This document shows positions 1-7,619 of a DNA stretch of 32,532 nucleotides, piece by piece. Source of the stretch: Deltaproteobacteria bacterium (GTDB lineage: Bacteria; Desulfobacterota; Binatia; Binatales; Binataceae); contig PNBD01000001.1 in NCBI GenBank assembly GCA_003135855.1, forward strand, positions 889 to 33,420, read 5' to 3'. The notes beneath the pieces were generated by a model. That model was given only the letters and a program-made list of their open reading frames with translations. It was not told the DNA's origin and did no database searches. A program made the translations under genes and the position numbers. The stretch's first letter is position 1. The number at the start of each line of letters is the position of its first letter.

Positions 1-283
1 AGAACGGGAAAATGATGGTGGCGTAGTGCTCGCGAGCTTTCGCCGCGACCGCTGCGACGGATTCGCCGTCCAGGGTTTCTGCCCATTTCCGGTATTGGGA
101 AGAACTCTTCTCGATGCAGAAGTACGGCGTCAGCGACAACTCGGTCGCGACAATATAATCGACGCCGCCACTGGCCGCCTCATCGATCGACCTTAGCAAA
201 TCGGCGAGATTTGCCCGCGGATCGCTTGCCCGGGCGTCCTGCTGGATTGCAGCGACGCGGACCCGGCCTCTGCTTGTACTCAT
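1..283 (-). CDS. Nitrilase-superfamily (carbon-nitrogen hydrolase) protein, N-terminal part
   Basis: The start codon (ATG at 283) and the first 94 codons are present; the rest lies beyond the left edge. The protein begins MSTSRGRVRVAAIQQDAR, the usual first beta-strand of the nitrilase fold. It continues with DYIVATELSLTPYF, where Glu48 fits the catalytic Glu of the Glu-Lys-Cys triad; the Lys and Cys are outside the window. Members cleave non-peptide C-N bonds, for example N-carbamoyl amino acids, beta-ureidopropionate or amides. The gene starts 10 bp after the hydantoinase stop, so the two are co-transcribed. That pairing is typical of hydantoin or reduced-pyrimidine breakdown, where the second enzyme removes the carbamoyl group. 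N-carbamoylase activity is therefore the favoured guess, but plain amidase or nitrilase activity remains possible because the specificity-determining part is not visible. Confidence 0.8.
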   Translation of the reverse strand, partial: MSTSRGRVRVAAIQQDARASDPRANLADLLRSIDEAASGGVDYIVATELSLTPYFCIEKSSSQYRKWAETLDGESVAAVAAKAREHYATIIFPF

Positions 284-293
284 CGCGCTTGCC

Positions 294-1667
294 TCAAGGA
301 GCCACGTCGGCCGCGATCCAGCGTCCGTAACCCGGCTTCGCCAGAATCTCGTTGTCCTTCATGACAAGTTCGCCGCGCAGCCACGTCGCAACCGGCCATC
401 CGGTCACTTCCTTATCCTCGAAGACGCAATAGTCGGCCTGCGTGTGAAGGTTCTTATTTTTGATTTTGACCTTCTTCTTGAGATCGACCAGAACAAGATC
501 AGCGTCCGAACCGATCGAGATACAGCCCTTGCGCGGCGCCAGGCCGTAGATCTTCGCCGGATTGTAACAACAGGTTTCGACAACCCTTTCAAAAGAGAGT
601 CGGCCCTTGTTGACGCCTTCGCTGAGCATGATTGGCAGCATCGTCTCGACCGCGGCCATTCCGACATGTGCCGACCAAAACTCCTTCTTGTGCACCTTCT
701 TGCACGGAGCATGGTCGCTGCCGATTACGCTCACGCTGCCATTCTTGAGCCCTTCCCACAGTTGCTCGTTATCCCACTTTTCACGCAGCGGTGGATTGAC
801 CTTGCCCAGGATACGTCCATAGGCCTCGTCCTTGGTGAGCACCAGGTATTGCGGACAAGTCTCTGCTGTGACGTTGACTCCCTCGGCGCGCGCCCGTGCG
901 ATCATTCCCGGCCCCTCGCCGACCGTCATGTGCACCACGTAGAGCGGGCATTTGGTCATTCTCGCGAGCTGGATGCAATGGGCGAGACTGTCGAGCTCGC
1001 AAATCTTGTCGCGCACGTCACCCCACTGGAAGTTCTGATTCTTGAGCTTCAGATACTGGTGTTTCCGGCGCTCGAAGATTTCTACGTTCTCGGTGTGGAC
1101 CCGGCTGAAAACGCGATAGCCCTTGGCCGCCAGCTCGGCGACTTTGCTCAGGCCGAGATACAGGATTCCGTCGTCGATGCCCGGCATCCCGTCGAGCGCC
1201 TCGGCGCCGCGATACGGAAGTAGGAACTTGACCGCGGGCATTCCGAACTTCACCAGGTCGGGAATCGCCGCCACGTCATCTTCCGAGAAGATCGCAGCGG
1301 TCATGTTGAGATCCACGACCCCGTTGTCTTCATAGACCTTGACGAATTTTTCCGCGTTCTTGAGTAGCCCGTCCGCAGTCAACAGCAGATGAATGATCGT
1401 GGTCACGCCGCCGGCTGCCGATGATTGCGACTCGCTCTGCAAATTCGGTTCGAGGCCATTGTGCGGATAATGCAGATGCATATGCGCATCGACCAGGCCG
1501 GGAATCAGATGTTTGCCTGAACCGTCGATCACGTTCTTGGATTGTGGCAACGCCCGCACTTCTTCGGCGATTGCCGAAATTTTCCCATTGCGGATCGCGA
1601 CGCCGCCTTTGAAGGTGCGGTCATGCGTCACTATGGTAGCGTTCTTGATTATGGTGTCAGCATCCAT
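294..1667 (-). CDS. Dihydropyrimidinase / D-hydantoinase-type cyclic amidohydrolase
   Basis: A 457-residue amidohydrolase of normal family length. The metal-site residues are in place: HMH at 62-64, a candidate carboxylated Lys147 in AVKFLLPY, His191, His246 (VVHMT) and Asp318 in GSDHAP. This set characterises the binuclear zinc cyclic amidohydrolases (dihydropyrimidinase, hydantoinase, allantoinase, dihydroorotase), which open cyclic ureides or imides in the cytoplasm. The ATG at 1667 is preceded by GAGGTAAG at good spacing, and the gene follows the LLM flavoprotein stop by 8 bp. With the downstream nitrilase-family gene it forms a ring-opening plus decarbamoylation pair at the end of the molybdoenzyme operon. 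The exact substrate (hydantoin, dihydropyrimidine, allantoin or another imide) cannot be assigned from motifs alone. Confidence 0.88.
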   Translation of the reverse strand: MDADTIIKNATIVTHDRTFKGGVAIRNGKISAIAEEVRALPQSKNVIDGSGKHLIPGLVDAHMHLHYPHNGLEPNLQSESQSSAAGGVTTIIHLLLTADGLLKNAEKFVKVYEDNGVVDLNMTAAIFSEDDVAAIPDLVKFGMPAVKFLLPYRGAEALDGMPGIDDGILYLGLSKVAELAAKGYRVFSRVHTENVEIFERRKHQYLKLKNQNFQWGDVRDKICELDSLAHCIQLARMTKCPLYVVHMTVGEGPGMIARARAEGVNVTAETCPQYLVLTKDEAYGRILGKVNPPLREKWDNEQLWEGLKNGSVSVIGSDHAPCKKVHKKEFWSAHVGMAAVETMLPIMLSEGVNKGRLSFERVVETCCYNPAKIYGLAPRKGCISIGSDADLVLVDLKKKVKIKNKNLHTQADYCVFEDKEVTGWPVATWLRGELVMKDNEILAKPGYGRWIAADVAP

Positions 1668-1675
1668 GTCTTACC

Positions 1676-2686
1676 TCATTGAATGTGCGGCATAACCTTG
1701 TCAGCCCACAGATTGATTGAGTTCAGCACGCGTTCGTGCGGCAGGCCCGGGAACTTCATTCTCATAACGAAATCAGTAACCCCGAGTTCCTTTTGATACT
1801 TGAGACATTCCTTGACGCAGGTTTCGGGACTGCCGACGATAAACCTGCTGCGAAGCAGTCCAAGTGCCCGCTCATCGCCGGGTGGAACCGGATTGCCATC
1901 GTCGTCCAGCATGTGTCCCCATTGCAGGTATTCACGGTAGACGTAAAGCATCGGGTCGCGCGCTTCTTCCCACGCCCGCTCGTCAGTTTCAGCGCAATAC
2001 ACTTCGCGCATTAACGGAAATGAGATCGGCGCGTCTGCTTTGTTGCTCTCCTTGAGAGCAGCCTTGTAATCAGCGACCCTTTCCTTCAGCACATTGAGCG
2101 ACGTGATCGGATCCGCAAACCACGCATCGCCAACCTGCGCTGCCAGGCGAACCGCGTTCTTCTTCTTGGCCGCAACCCAGATGGGCGGGCTGGGCCGCTG
2201 CTTCGGCTTGGGGCGAACCATTACGTCCCGATAGGTAAAATGCTTGCCCTGCAAATTGACCGTCGGCTGAGTCCACAACGCGCGGATCGCTTCGACGCTT
2301 TCCCTCATCCGGCCCGGCCTGTCGGCCAGCGGAACCTGGAAAGCCTCGAACTCCTCCTTGCGGTATCCCTGGCCCACGCCCAACGTGAAGCGGCCATCGG
2401 AAATTACATCGAGCACCCCTCCGTGTTCGGCCACATGTAAAGGATCGTAGAGTGGAAGAATAATTATGCCGGAGCCGATCCTGATCTTGCGGGTCTTCAT
2501 CGCGATCGCGCTGAGCGTCACAAATGGCGCCGGAAAGTACCCGTTTTCCACCAGGTGATGTTCACTGACGAGTGCGGTACCGAAATTGCGCTGCTCAGCC
2601 AGCTCGATCTGAGCCAGCGACTCAGCGAACGTTCGGTAACCATCGTTGTGTTCGACTTGGTACGAATAAATAATGCTCCAGTTCAT
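1676..2686 (-). CDS. LLM-class flavin-dependent oxidoreductase 1 (luciferase-like)
   Basis: Bacterial-luciferase-like TIM-barrel flavoprotein, 336 residues from the ATG at 2686 (protein begins MNWSIIYSYQ). The open frame extends 53 codons further upstream, but that stretch is Arg-rich, lacks family similarity and overlaps the end of the Mo-subunit gene; GAGAG before 2686 supports the shorter start. Family landmarks include LVSEHHLVENGYFPAP near the N-terminus, IIILPLYDPLHVAEH, and GRFTLGVGQGYRKEEF. Such enzymes use FMN or F420 to oxidise or monooxygenate organic substrates. It is a clear paralogue of the protein at 9991-11007. It follows Mo-subunit 1 by 58 bp and precedes the hydantoinase by 8 bp, so it probably acts on the same compound. 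Reaction and cofactor are undetermined. Confidence 0.88.
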   Translation of the reverse strand: MNWSIIYSYQVEHNDGYRTFAESLAQIELAEQRNFGTALVSEHHLVENGYFPAPFVTLSAIAMKTRKIRIGSGIIILPLYDPLHVAEHGGVLDVISDGRFTLGVGQGYRKEEFEAFQVPLADRPGRMRESVEAIRALWTQPTVNLQGKHFTYRDVMVRPKPKQRPSPPIWVAAKKKNAVRLAAQVGDAWFADPITSLNVLKERVADYKAALKESNKADAPISFPLMREVYCAETDERAWEEARDPMLYVYREYLQWGHMLDDDGNPVPPGDERALGLLRSRFIVGSPETCVKECLKYQKELGVTDFVMRMKFPGLPHERVLNSINLWADKVMPHIQ

Positions 2687-2744
2687 TGGTCTCTCGACGA
2701 ACCTCCTATCGCGGCCTTCCGCCTGATATTCACGTTTTGATGTT

Positions 2745-5117
2745 TCAACCTCCGACCCTCCCGCTTTGCGGATGGGCGAGCTTCCACACCATCTCCGGCG
2801 CAATCGGCAAGTCGGTGATCTTCGCTCCGAAGGGCGCCAACGCATCTGCGACGGCGTTAGCTATCGCGGCGGGCGGCGCAATTGCTCCGCCTTCGCCCAT
2901 CCCTTTGACCCCGTGAACGGTCAGCGGCGTGAGCGTCTCGATATGTCCAATCTCGATATGCGGAACGTCTGCCGCGGTCGGAACCAGATAATCCATGAAG
3001 GAAGTGGTCAGCAGTTGCCCGCTCTCGTCGTACTGAAGATGTTCGTACAGCGCGGTACCGATTCCTTGTGCAACACCGCCGACCACCTGCCCCTCGACGA
3101 TCATTGGGTTGACCATCTTGCCGCAGTCTTCAACCACCACGTATCGCGTCAGCTTGACGTGCCCGGTATCGATATCTACTTCGACCTCGGCGATATGTGT
3201 CGCGTTGGCGAACGTCGCGGCCGGCGGGTCGTAGTAATGAGTCCCCTCGAGACCGGGGTCTTCTCCCGCAGGCAGTTTCCAGGCTGAGAAAACGGCAGCC
3301 TTGGCCAGCTCCTTCACGGAAATCGACTTGGTCGGCGCACCCTTGACTTGAACCTTGCCCGGAACCAACTCGAGATCGGCCGCACCCACCTCGAGCAGGT
3401 GAGCCGCTATGCGAATCATCTTTTCCTTGACTTTGATCGCCGCGTTCACGACGGCGCCGCCGCCCGCAACTATGCTCCTGCTTCCCCATGTCCCCCATCC
3501 GTACGGCGTCGACTGCGTATCGCCCTGAACAAAGTTGACGTCTTCGACCCGCACACCAAGTTCGTCCGCAACAAGCTGAGCGTAGGTCGTATGATGACCT
3601 TGACCGTGCGAAAAGGTACCGACACTGACGACCACGCCTCCGCTCGGATCCATACGCACGTTAGCGGCCTCGTAGGCGCAGTGCTGGATGCCAAGCGGCG
3701 TCCAGTAGCGAGTTCCGAAGGTGGTCATCTCTATGTAGGTCGAAATGCCGATGCCCAGGTATCGGCGCTTTCCGCGGGCTTCGAGCTGCCGGCGGCGAAA
3801 TCCGTCGTAGTCGATCATCTCGACAGCTTTCTGCAAGGCATTGGTTGAGCTACCGGTATCGTAGTTGAGGCCGGTAACGGTGACGTAGGGAAATTCGTCG
3901 GGACGAATCAAGTTTCGTTGCCGAATGGTGACCGGATCAAGCTGCAGGTGGCGCGCCGCGATGTCCATCATGTGTTCCTGTACAAACACCGCTCCCGGGA
4001 GACCGACGCCGCGATATACGCTTAGCGTGGTCTTGTTGGTGCAGACGGCCACCACTTCGTACGCGTAGTCGCAGATTTTATAGGGACCGGGTAGAGCGGC
4101 TGCGAGCTGCAGTGCTTCGAACGGAGATGGCCAGGGATCGGCGCTGTACGCGCCGAGGTCGCCGACAATCCGGGCGCGGATGCCCCTGACAATACCGTCG
4201 CTGTCGAAGCCCATTTCGCATTCGATGATGTCTTCCTTGGCGTGAAACGAGTTGAGGAAATGCTCGCGGCGATCCTCGGTCCATTTCACCGGTGCGCCGG
4301 TTTGCTGCGCGAAGTAACAGGTCAGCGCTTCCTCCGGAAAAACGTGACACTTAAGACCAAACCCGCCGCCCACATCAGGACCAAGAACGCGCAGCTTCTG
4401 CTCCGGGAACTGCATGATGTCCGCGACGCGGCTGCGCACGATGTGCGGCGTCTGCGTCGACGTCCACAACGTGATGTCTCCAGTCGGCGCAAGTACGGCG
4501 AGAGTGGCCCTGCCCTCCATCGGCATGGCAGCGTGACGATTGGTATGGAAGCGTTCTCGCAGAACGAATGCCGCTTGCTTGAATGCCGCGTCGACATCGC
4601 CGCCGCCGCCCGCCAGCCGCATGATTACATTGGTTCCTAATTCCTCGTGAATCAGGGTCGCGTTCGGGTCGATCGCCGCTTCGGGATCGACCACGGCGGG
4701 GAGCACGTCGTACGCGATTTCGACCAGATCGACGCCGTCCTCGGCGATGTACCGGCTGTCGGCGAGAACCGCGGCGATTGGCTCGCCTACGTAGCGCACT
4801 TTCCCGGTCGCCATGCAGGGCCAGGTACATTGCTTAAACACCGATTTCGGGAAGACTTCCTCACGAAACGGGAGGCCCATTGGTTTCAGTACCTTGGCGA
4901 CTTCATCACCGGTGAAGATCCGACGGACACCGGGCAAGCGCAGGGCCGCGCTCAAATCAACGCGTTCGATCCTGGCGTGCGCATGCGAACTGCGAACGAA
5001 CGCAACATGCAGGGTTCCTGGCAGGTGGATATCGTCAACGTAGGACGCTTTTCCGCTAAGGAACCGCGGATCTTCCACTCTCCTGACGCTGCTGCCGACG
5101 AGTTTTGTCACCGCCAT
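2745..5117 (-). CDS. Molybdenum hydroxylase large (Mo-binding) subunit 1, CoxL/XDH family
   Basis: A 790-residue molybdopterin-binding subunit of the xanthine dehydrogenase/CO dehydrogenase family. It begins with the a/b-hammerhead region (VEDPRFLSGKASYVDD). It carries the pterin-contact glycine stretch GGGFGLK near 250-256, the active-site loop VYRGVGLPG at 367-375, and GMGEGG near the C-terminus, whose Glu742 fits the catalytic base. The loop is not the AYRCSFR of true (form I) CO dehydrogenase, so CO oxidation is unlikely; hydroxylation of an aldehyde or N-heteroaromatic is expected. It works with the FAD and 2Fe-2S subunits, which in this operon occur once only (19198-20587). The gene starts 6 bp after sufS. 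It is a full-length paralogue of the gene at 7620-9974, roughly half identical by eye. Confidence 0.92.
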   Translation of the reverse strand: MAVTKLVGSSVRRVEDPRFLSGKASYVDDIHLPGTLHVAFVRSSHAHARIERVDLSAALRLPGVRRIFTGDEVAKVLKPMGLPFREEVFPKSVFKQCTWPCMATGKVRYVGEPIAAVLADSRYIAEDGVDLVEIAYDVLPAVVDPEAAIDPNATLIHEELGTNVIMRLAGGGGDVDAAFKQAAFVLRERFHTNRHAAMPMEGRATLAVLAPTGDITLWTSTQTPHIVRSRVADIMQFPEQKLRVLGPDVGGGFGLKCHVFPEEALTCYFAQQTGAPVKWTEDRREHFLNSFHAKEDIIECEMGFDSDGIVRGIRARIVGDLGAYSADPWPSPFEALQLAAALPGPYKICDYAYEVVAVCTNKTTLSVYRGVGLPGAVFVQEHMMDIAARHLQLDPVTIRQRNLIRPDEFPYVTVTGLNYDTGSSTNALQKAVEMIDYDGFRRRQLEARGKRRYLGIGISTYIEMTTFGTRYWTPLGIQHCAYEAANVRMDPSGGVVVSVGTFSHGQGHHTTYAQLVADELGVRVEDVNFVQGDTQSTPYGWGTWGSRSIVAGGGAVVNAAIKVKEKMIRIAAHLLEVGAADLELVPGKVQVKGAPTKSISVKELAKAAVFSAWKLPAGEDPGLEGTHYYDPPAATFANATHIAEVEVDIDTGHVKLTRYVVVEDCGKMVNPMIVEGQVVGGVAQGIGTALYEHLQYDESGQLLTTSFMDYLVPTAADVPHIEIGHIETLTPLTVHGVKGMGEGGAIAPPAAIANAVADALAPFGAKITDLPIAPEMVWKLAHPQSGRVGG

Positions 5118-5123
5118 CCCGGG

Positions 5124-6389
5124 TTACCTCGTCGAATCGGAGACAGGGTTTCGCGAGGAACCGCCCCGCTTGTGAAAGAACTGACGCGCGGCGCGCAGCG
5201 CGCTGGCCAGGCGCTCGACGTCATCGTGATCATTGTAAAGATAGAAGCTCGCTCTGACCGTCGCGGGAACTCCAAGCGCCTTGTGCAGCGGTTGAGCGCA
5301 ATGATGACCAGCGCGCACCGCAACGCCTTCGCTGTCAAGGATCGTCGCGACGTCGTGAGGATGTACGTCGGTCATGCAAAAACTGACTATTCCATTGGAG
5401 CCATCGGTGGGCTTCACGCATTGGATTCCGTCGATTTCTTCCAGTCGATCCCAAGCCGCAGCCGCCAAAGCTTTCTCATGATCGGCAATCGACCGCATTC
5501 CGATCGCCGACAGGTAGTCGATTGCGGTCGCCAGGGCGACCGCGCCTGCCACGTTCGGCGTTCCAGCCTCGAACTTGAGTGGCACATCGTTCCAAGTCGC
5601 ATTTTCCAACTCGACTTCGCGCACCATTTCGCCACCAGTCATGAACGGCGGCATCTCTTCCAGCAATTCTCGACGGCCGTACAGCACTCCGATGCCCATC
5701 GGCCCCGCCATCTTGTGTCCTGAGAACGCGAGAAAATCGCAGTCCAACTGACTCACATCGACCGGCAGATGCGGCACGCTTTGCGCGGCATCGATCACCA
5801 CCGCAGCGCCGACCTGTCTCGCCATATGGGCCAGGGCGGCGACATCGACTATAGTTCCGGTCACGTTCGACTTATGGGTTATCGCGACGATTTTCGTACC
5901 TGGACCGATGATCGAGGCCGCCGCGCGCATGTCGAGCCGCAAACCACGCGTAAGCGGAATCGCGCGCAGCTTCGCGCCAGTCTGCGCGGCTACCTGCTGC
6001 CACGGAACCAGGTTGCTGTGATGATTCAGTATGGCGACGACAATTTCGTCGCCGGGAGCGAGCCGCGGCCGGGCAAAAGCGTATGCAACAACATTGATGG
6101 CCTCTGTGGTATTGCGGACGAATATTATCTCGCTCGGGTCCGAGGCGCCAATAAAGTCCGCCACGCGTTCCCGCGCGCGTTCATACAGGTCGGTCGCGCG
6201 TTCAGCCAGAGTGTGCACCGATCGATGCACGTTCGAATTAGCAATTGAGTAGAAATTGGCGAGCGACTCGATTACCACCCGAGGTTTTTGAGAAGTCGCC
6301 GCGTTGTCCAGATAGACGAGCGAATTGCCTCCGATCTTTTGATCGAGAATCGGAAAATCAGGTCGCAGCGACTTGCCTATACCAGCCAA
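5124..6389 (-). CDS. sufS: SufS/CsdA-type cysteine desulfurase
   Basis: A 421-residue class-V aminotransferase-fold enzyme that releases sulfur from L-cysteine as a persulfide. Visible motifs are LDNAATSQ near the N-terminus, NHHSNLVPWQ, the PLP Schiff-base lysine in SGHKMAGP (Lys226) and the persulfide Cys364 in AGHHCAQP. These are the spacings expected of group II (SufS) desulfurases. It is wedged between xdhC (63 bp upstream) and Mo-subunit 1 (6 bp downstream), with no sufBCD nearby. In Rhodobacter capsulatus the desulfurase NifS4 works with XdhC to put the terminal sulfido ligand on Moco, so the likely job here is Mo=S sulfuration. Service to Fe-S assembly through the SufU encoded at 11004-11426 is a second, compatible role. 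The enzyme family is certain; the dedicated role is inferred. Confidence 0.93.
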   Translation of the reverse strand: MAGIGKSLRPDFPILDQKIGGNSLVYLDNAATSQKPRVVIESLANFYSIANSNVHRSVHTLAERATDLYERARERVADFIGASDPSEIIFVRNTTEAINVVAYAFARPRLAPGDEIVVAILNHHSNLVPWQQVAAQTGAKLRAIPLTRGLRLDMRAAASIIGPGTKIVAITHKSNVTGTIVDVAALAHMARQVGAAVVIDAAQSVPHLPVDVSQLDCDFLAFSGHKMAGPMGIGVLYGRRELLEEMPPFMTGGEMVREVELENATWNDVPLKFEAGTPNVAGAVALATAIDYLSAIGMRSIADHEKALAAAAWDRLEEIDGIQCVKPTDGSNGIVSFCMTDVHPHDVATILDSEGVAVRAGHHCAQPLHKALGVPATVRASFYLYNDHDDVERLASALRAARQFFHKRGGSSRNPVSDSTR

Positions 6390-6452
6390 AACCGTTTCAC
6401 CTTTTAATTTCGCTGCTCCACAAGTTGTACACCGGACTCCAGTTGAGACCGA

Positions 6453-7592
6453 TCAAGCTGCCTGATGGATCGCCTTGTTTCTTTCACGCAGCGGCAATCC
6501 GCTACGCTTGTTCTTGACGGCCAGTAGCTCCGAAAGCACCGAAACCGCAATCTCCTCGGGGCTGTCAGCGCCAACGTCGAGGCCTACGGGGGTTCTGACG
6601 GCGCGAACTTTTTCCTCCACCAACGTGAGCCCCTGCTCGCGCAGATCGCTGATCATTTTTTCGGTGCGCACGCGCGGTCCAAGCGCGCCGATGTAGGTCA
6701 GCTCGAGCGGTGACGTGAGGAGCTGCCCGAGGACGGCGCGATCCTTGAGATAATGATGATTCATCAGAATCACCGCCGGACGACCCTCGAGCGAAACCCG
6801 TTGGGCGAACTCTTCGGGTTGCGCACAGACGATCTGATCGGCTCCCGGAAAACGATCGTGCGTGGCAAATTTGGGGCGACTGTCGATCAACGTCACCACC
6901 AATCCCATCTCCCTGGCAAACTTCACCATCGGAATGGCATCGTGCCCCCCGCCGGCCACCAGCAACCGCGTGGGCGGAAGCAGCGCGTCAACGAAGATCT
7001 CGTAAGCCGAGGTATCCAAGTCTATGGTCACCTTGCGCGACGGTCGAACCGTTTCATCGGTGACGATTGTTTGCGCACGACGCGCAGCCGCAGAATCGAG
7101 GCCGAGCGAGCCGAGCGCGCCGGTGGTCTTGCCGTCCGGATCGACAATCATGCGACGCAAGCCGGTCAGCCGTTCGCCATCCTTTACCAGCAGCGTGACC
7201 AATGCGCATCGATCGCCCTTGTCGACCCGACCCATCATCTGGCCGAACAGGATTCTGCCTTCGCCGCTGCGCCACCATGCCATCGGTTCGATCAAGACCT
7301 CGACCGAGCCGTTGCAACCCAGACCAAGCCCCCAGACATTCTCGTCTTCGGCGCTGGTGTCGTAAAAGACGATCTGCGGTTCGTTGCGTTCGACTACTTC
7401 GAGCGAAATTTCGTAGGCGTCACTCTCCAGGCAACCACCGCTGATCGAGCCGATCATGGCGCCGCTTTTGAGACACAGCATCTTGGCGCCTTCACGGCGA
7501 TAGGTGGATCCCTGGGTTCGCGTGATAGTCACGAGCGCTCCACCCTCGGACTCATCGATCATCCGCCGCATTTCGTCGATTATTTCCCGCAT
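6453..7592 (-). CDS. xdhC: XdhC/CoxI-family molybdenum-cofactor maturation protein
   Basis: A 379-residue protein with the two-part XdhC architecture. The N-terminal XdhC/CoxI domain shows TRTQGSTYRREGAKML, the GSISGGCLE motif (Cys54) and WGLGLGCNG (Cys93). The C-terminal Rossmann-like domain starts around LLVAGGGHDA and contains MNHHYLKD and YIGALGP. XdhC proteins bind molybdenum cofactor, protect it during sulfuration and insert it into the Mo-subunit; they are not part of the mature enzyme. The position directly between the two Mo-subunit genes and beside sufS matches that role for both enzymes. It starts 27 bp after Mo-subunit 2. Length and motifs are normal and nothing suggests decay. 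Confidence 0.9.
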   Translation of the reverse strand: MREIIDEMRRMIDESEGGALVTITRTQGSTYRREGAKMLCLKSGAMIGSISGGCLESDAYEISLEVVERNEPQIVFYDTSAEDENVWGLGLGCNGSVEVLIEPMAWWRSGEGRILFGQMMGRVDKGDRCALVTLLVKDGERLTGLRRMIVDPDGKTTGALGSLGLDSAAARRAQTIVTDETVRPSRKVTIDLDTSAYEIFVDALLPPTRLLVAGGGHDAIPMVKFAREMGLVVTLIDSRPKFATHDRFPGADQIVCAQPEEFAQRVSLEGRPAVILMNHHYLKDRAVLGQLLTSPLELTYIGALGPRVRTEKMISDLREQGLTLVEEKVRAVRTPVGLDVGADSPEEIAVSVLSELLAVKNKRSGLPLRERNKAIHQAA

Positions 7593-7619
7593 TGGCCTTA
7601 TGACCTTACAATCAAGACT

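Noticed and set aside
4647-5723. 358-codon open frame on the plus strand
   Set aside because: It runs antisense across the Mo-subunit 1 / sufS junction and has no recognisable motifs or ribosome-binding site.
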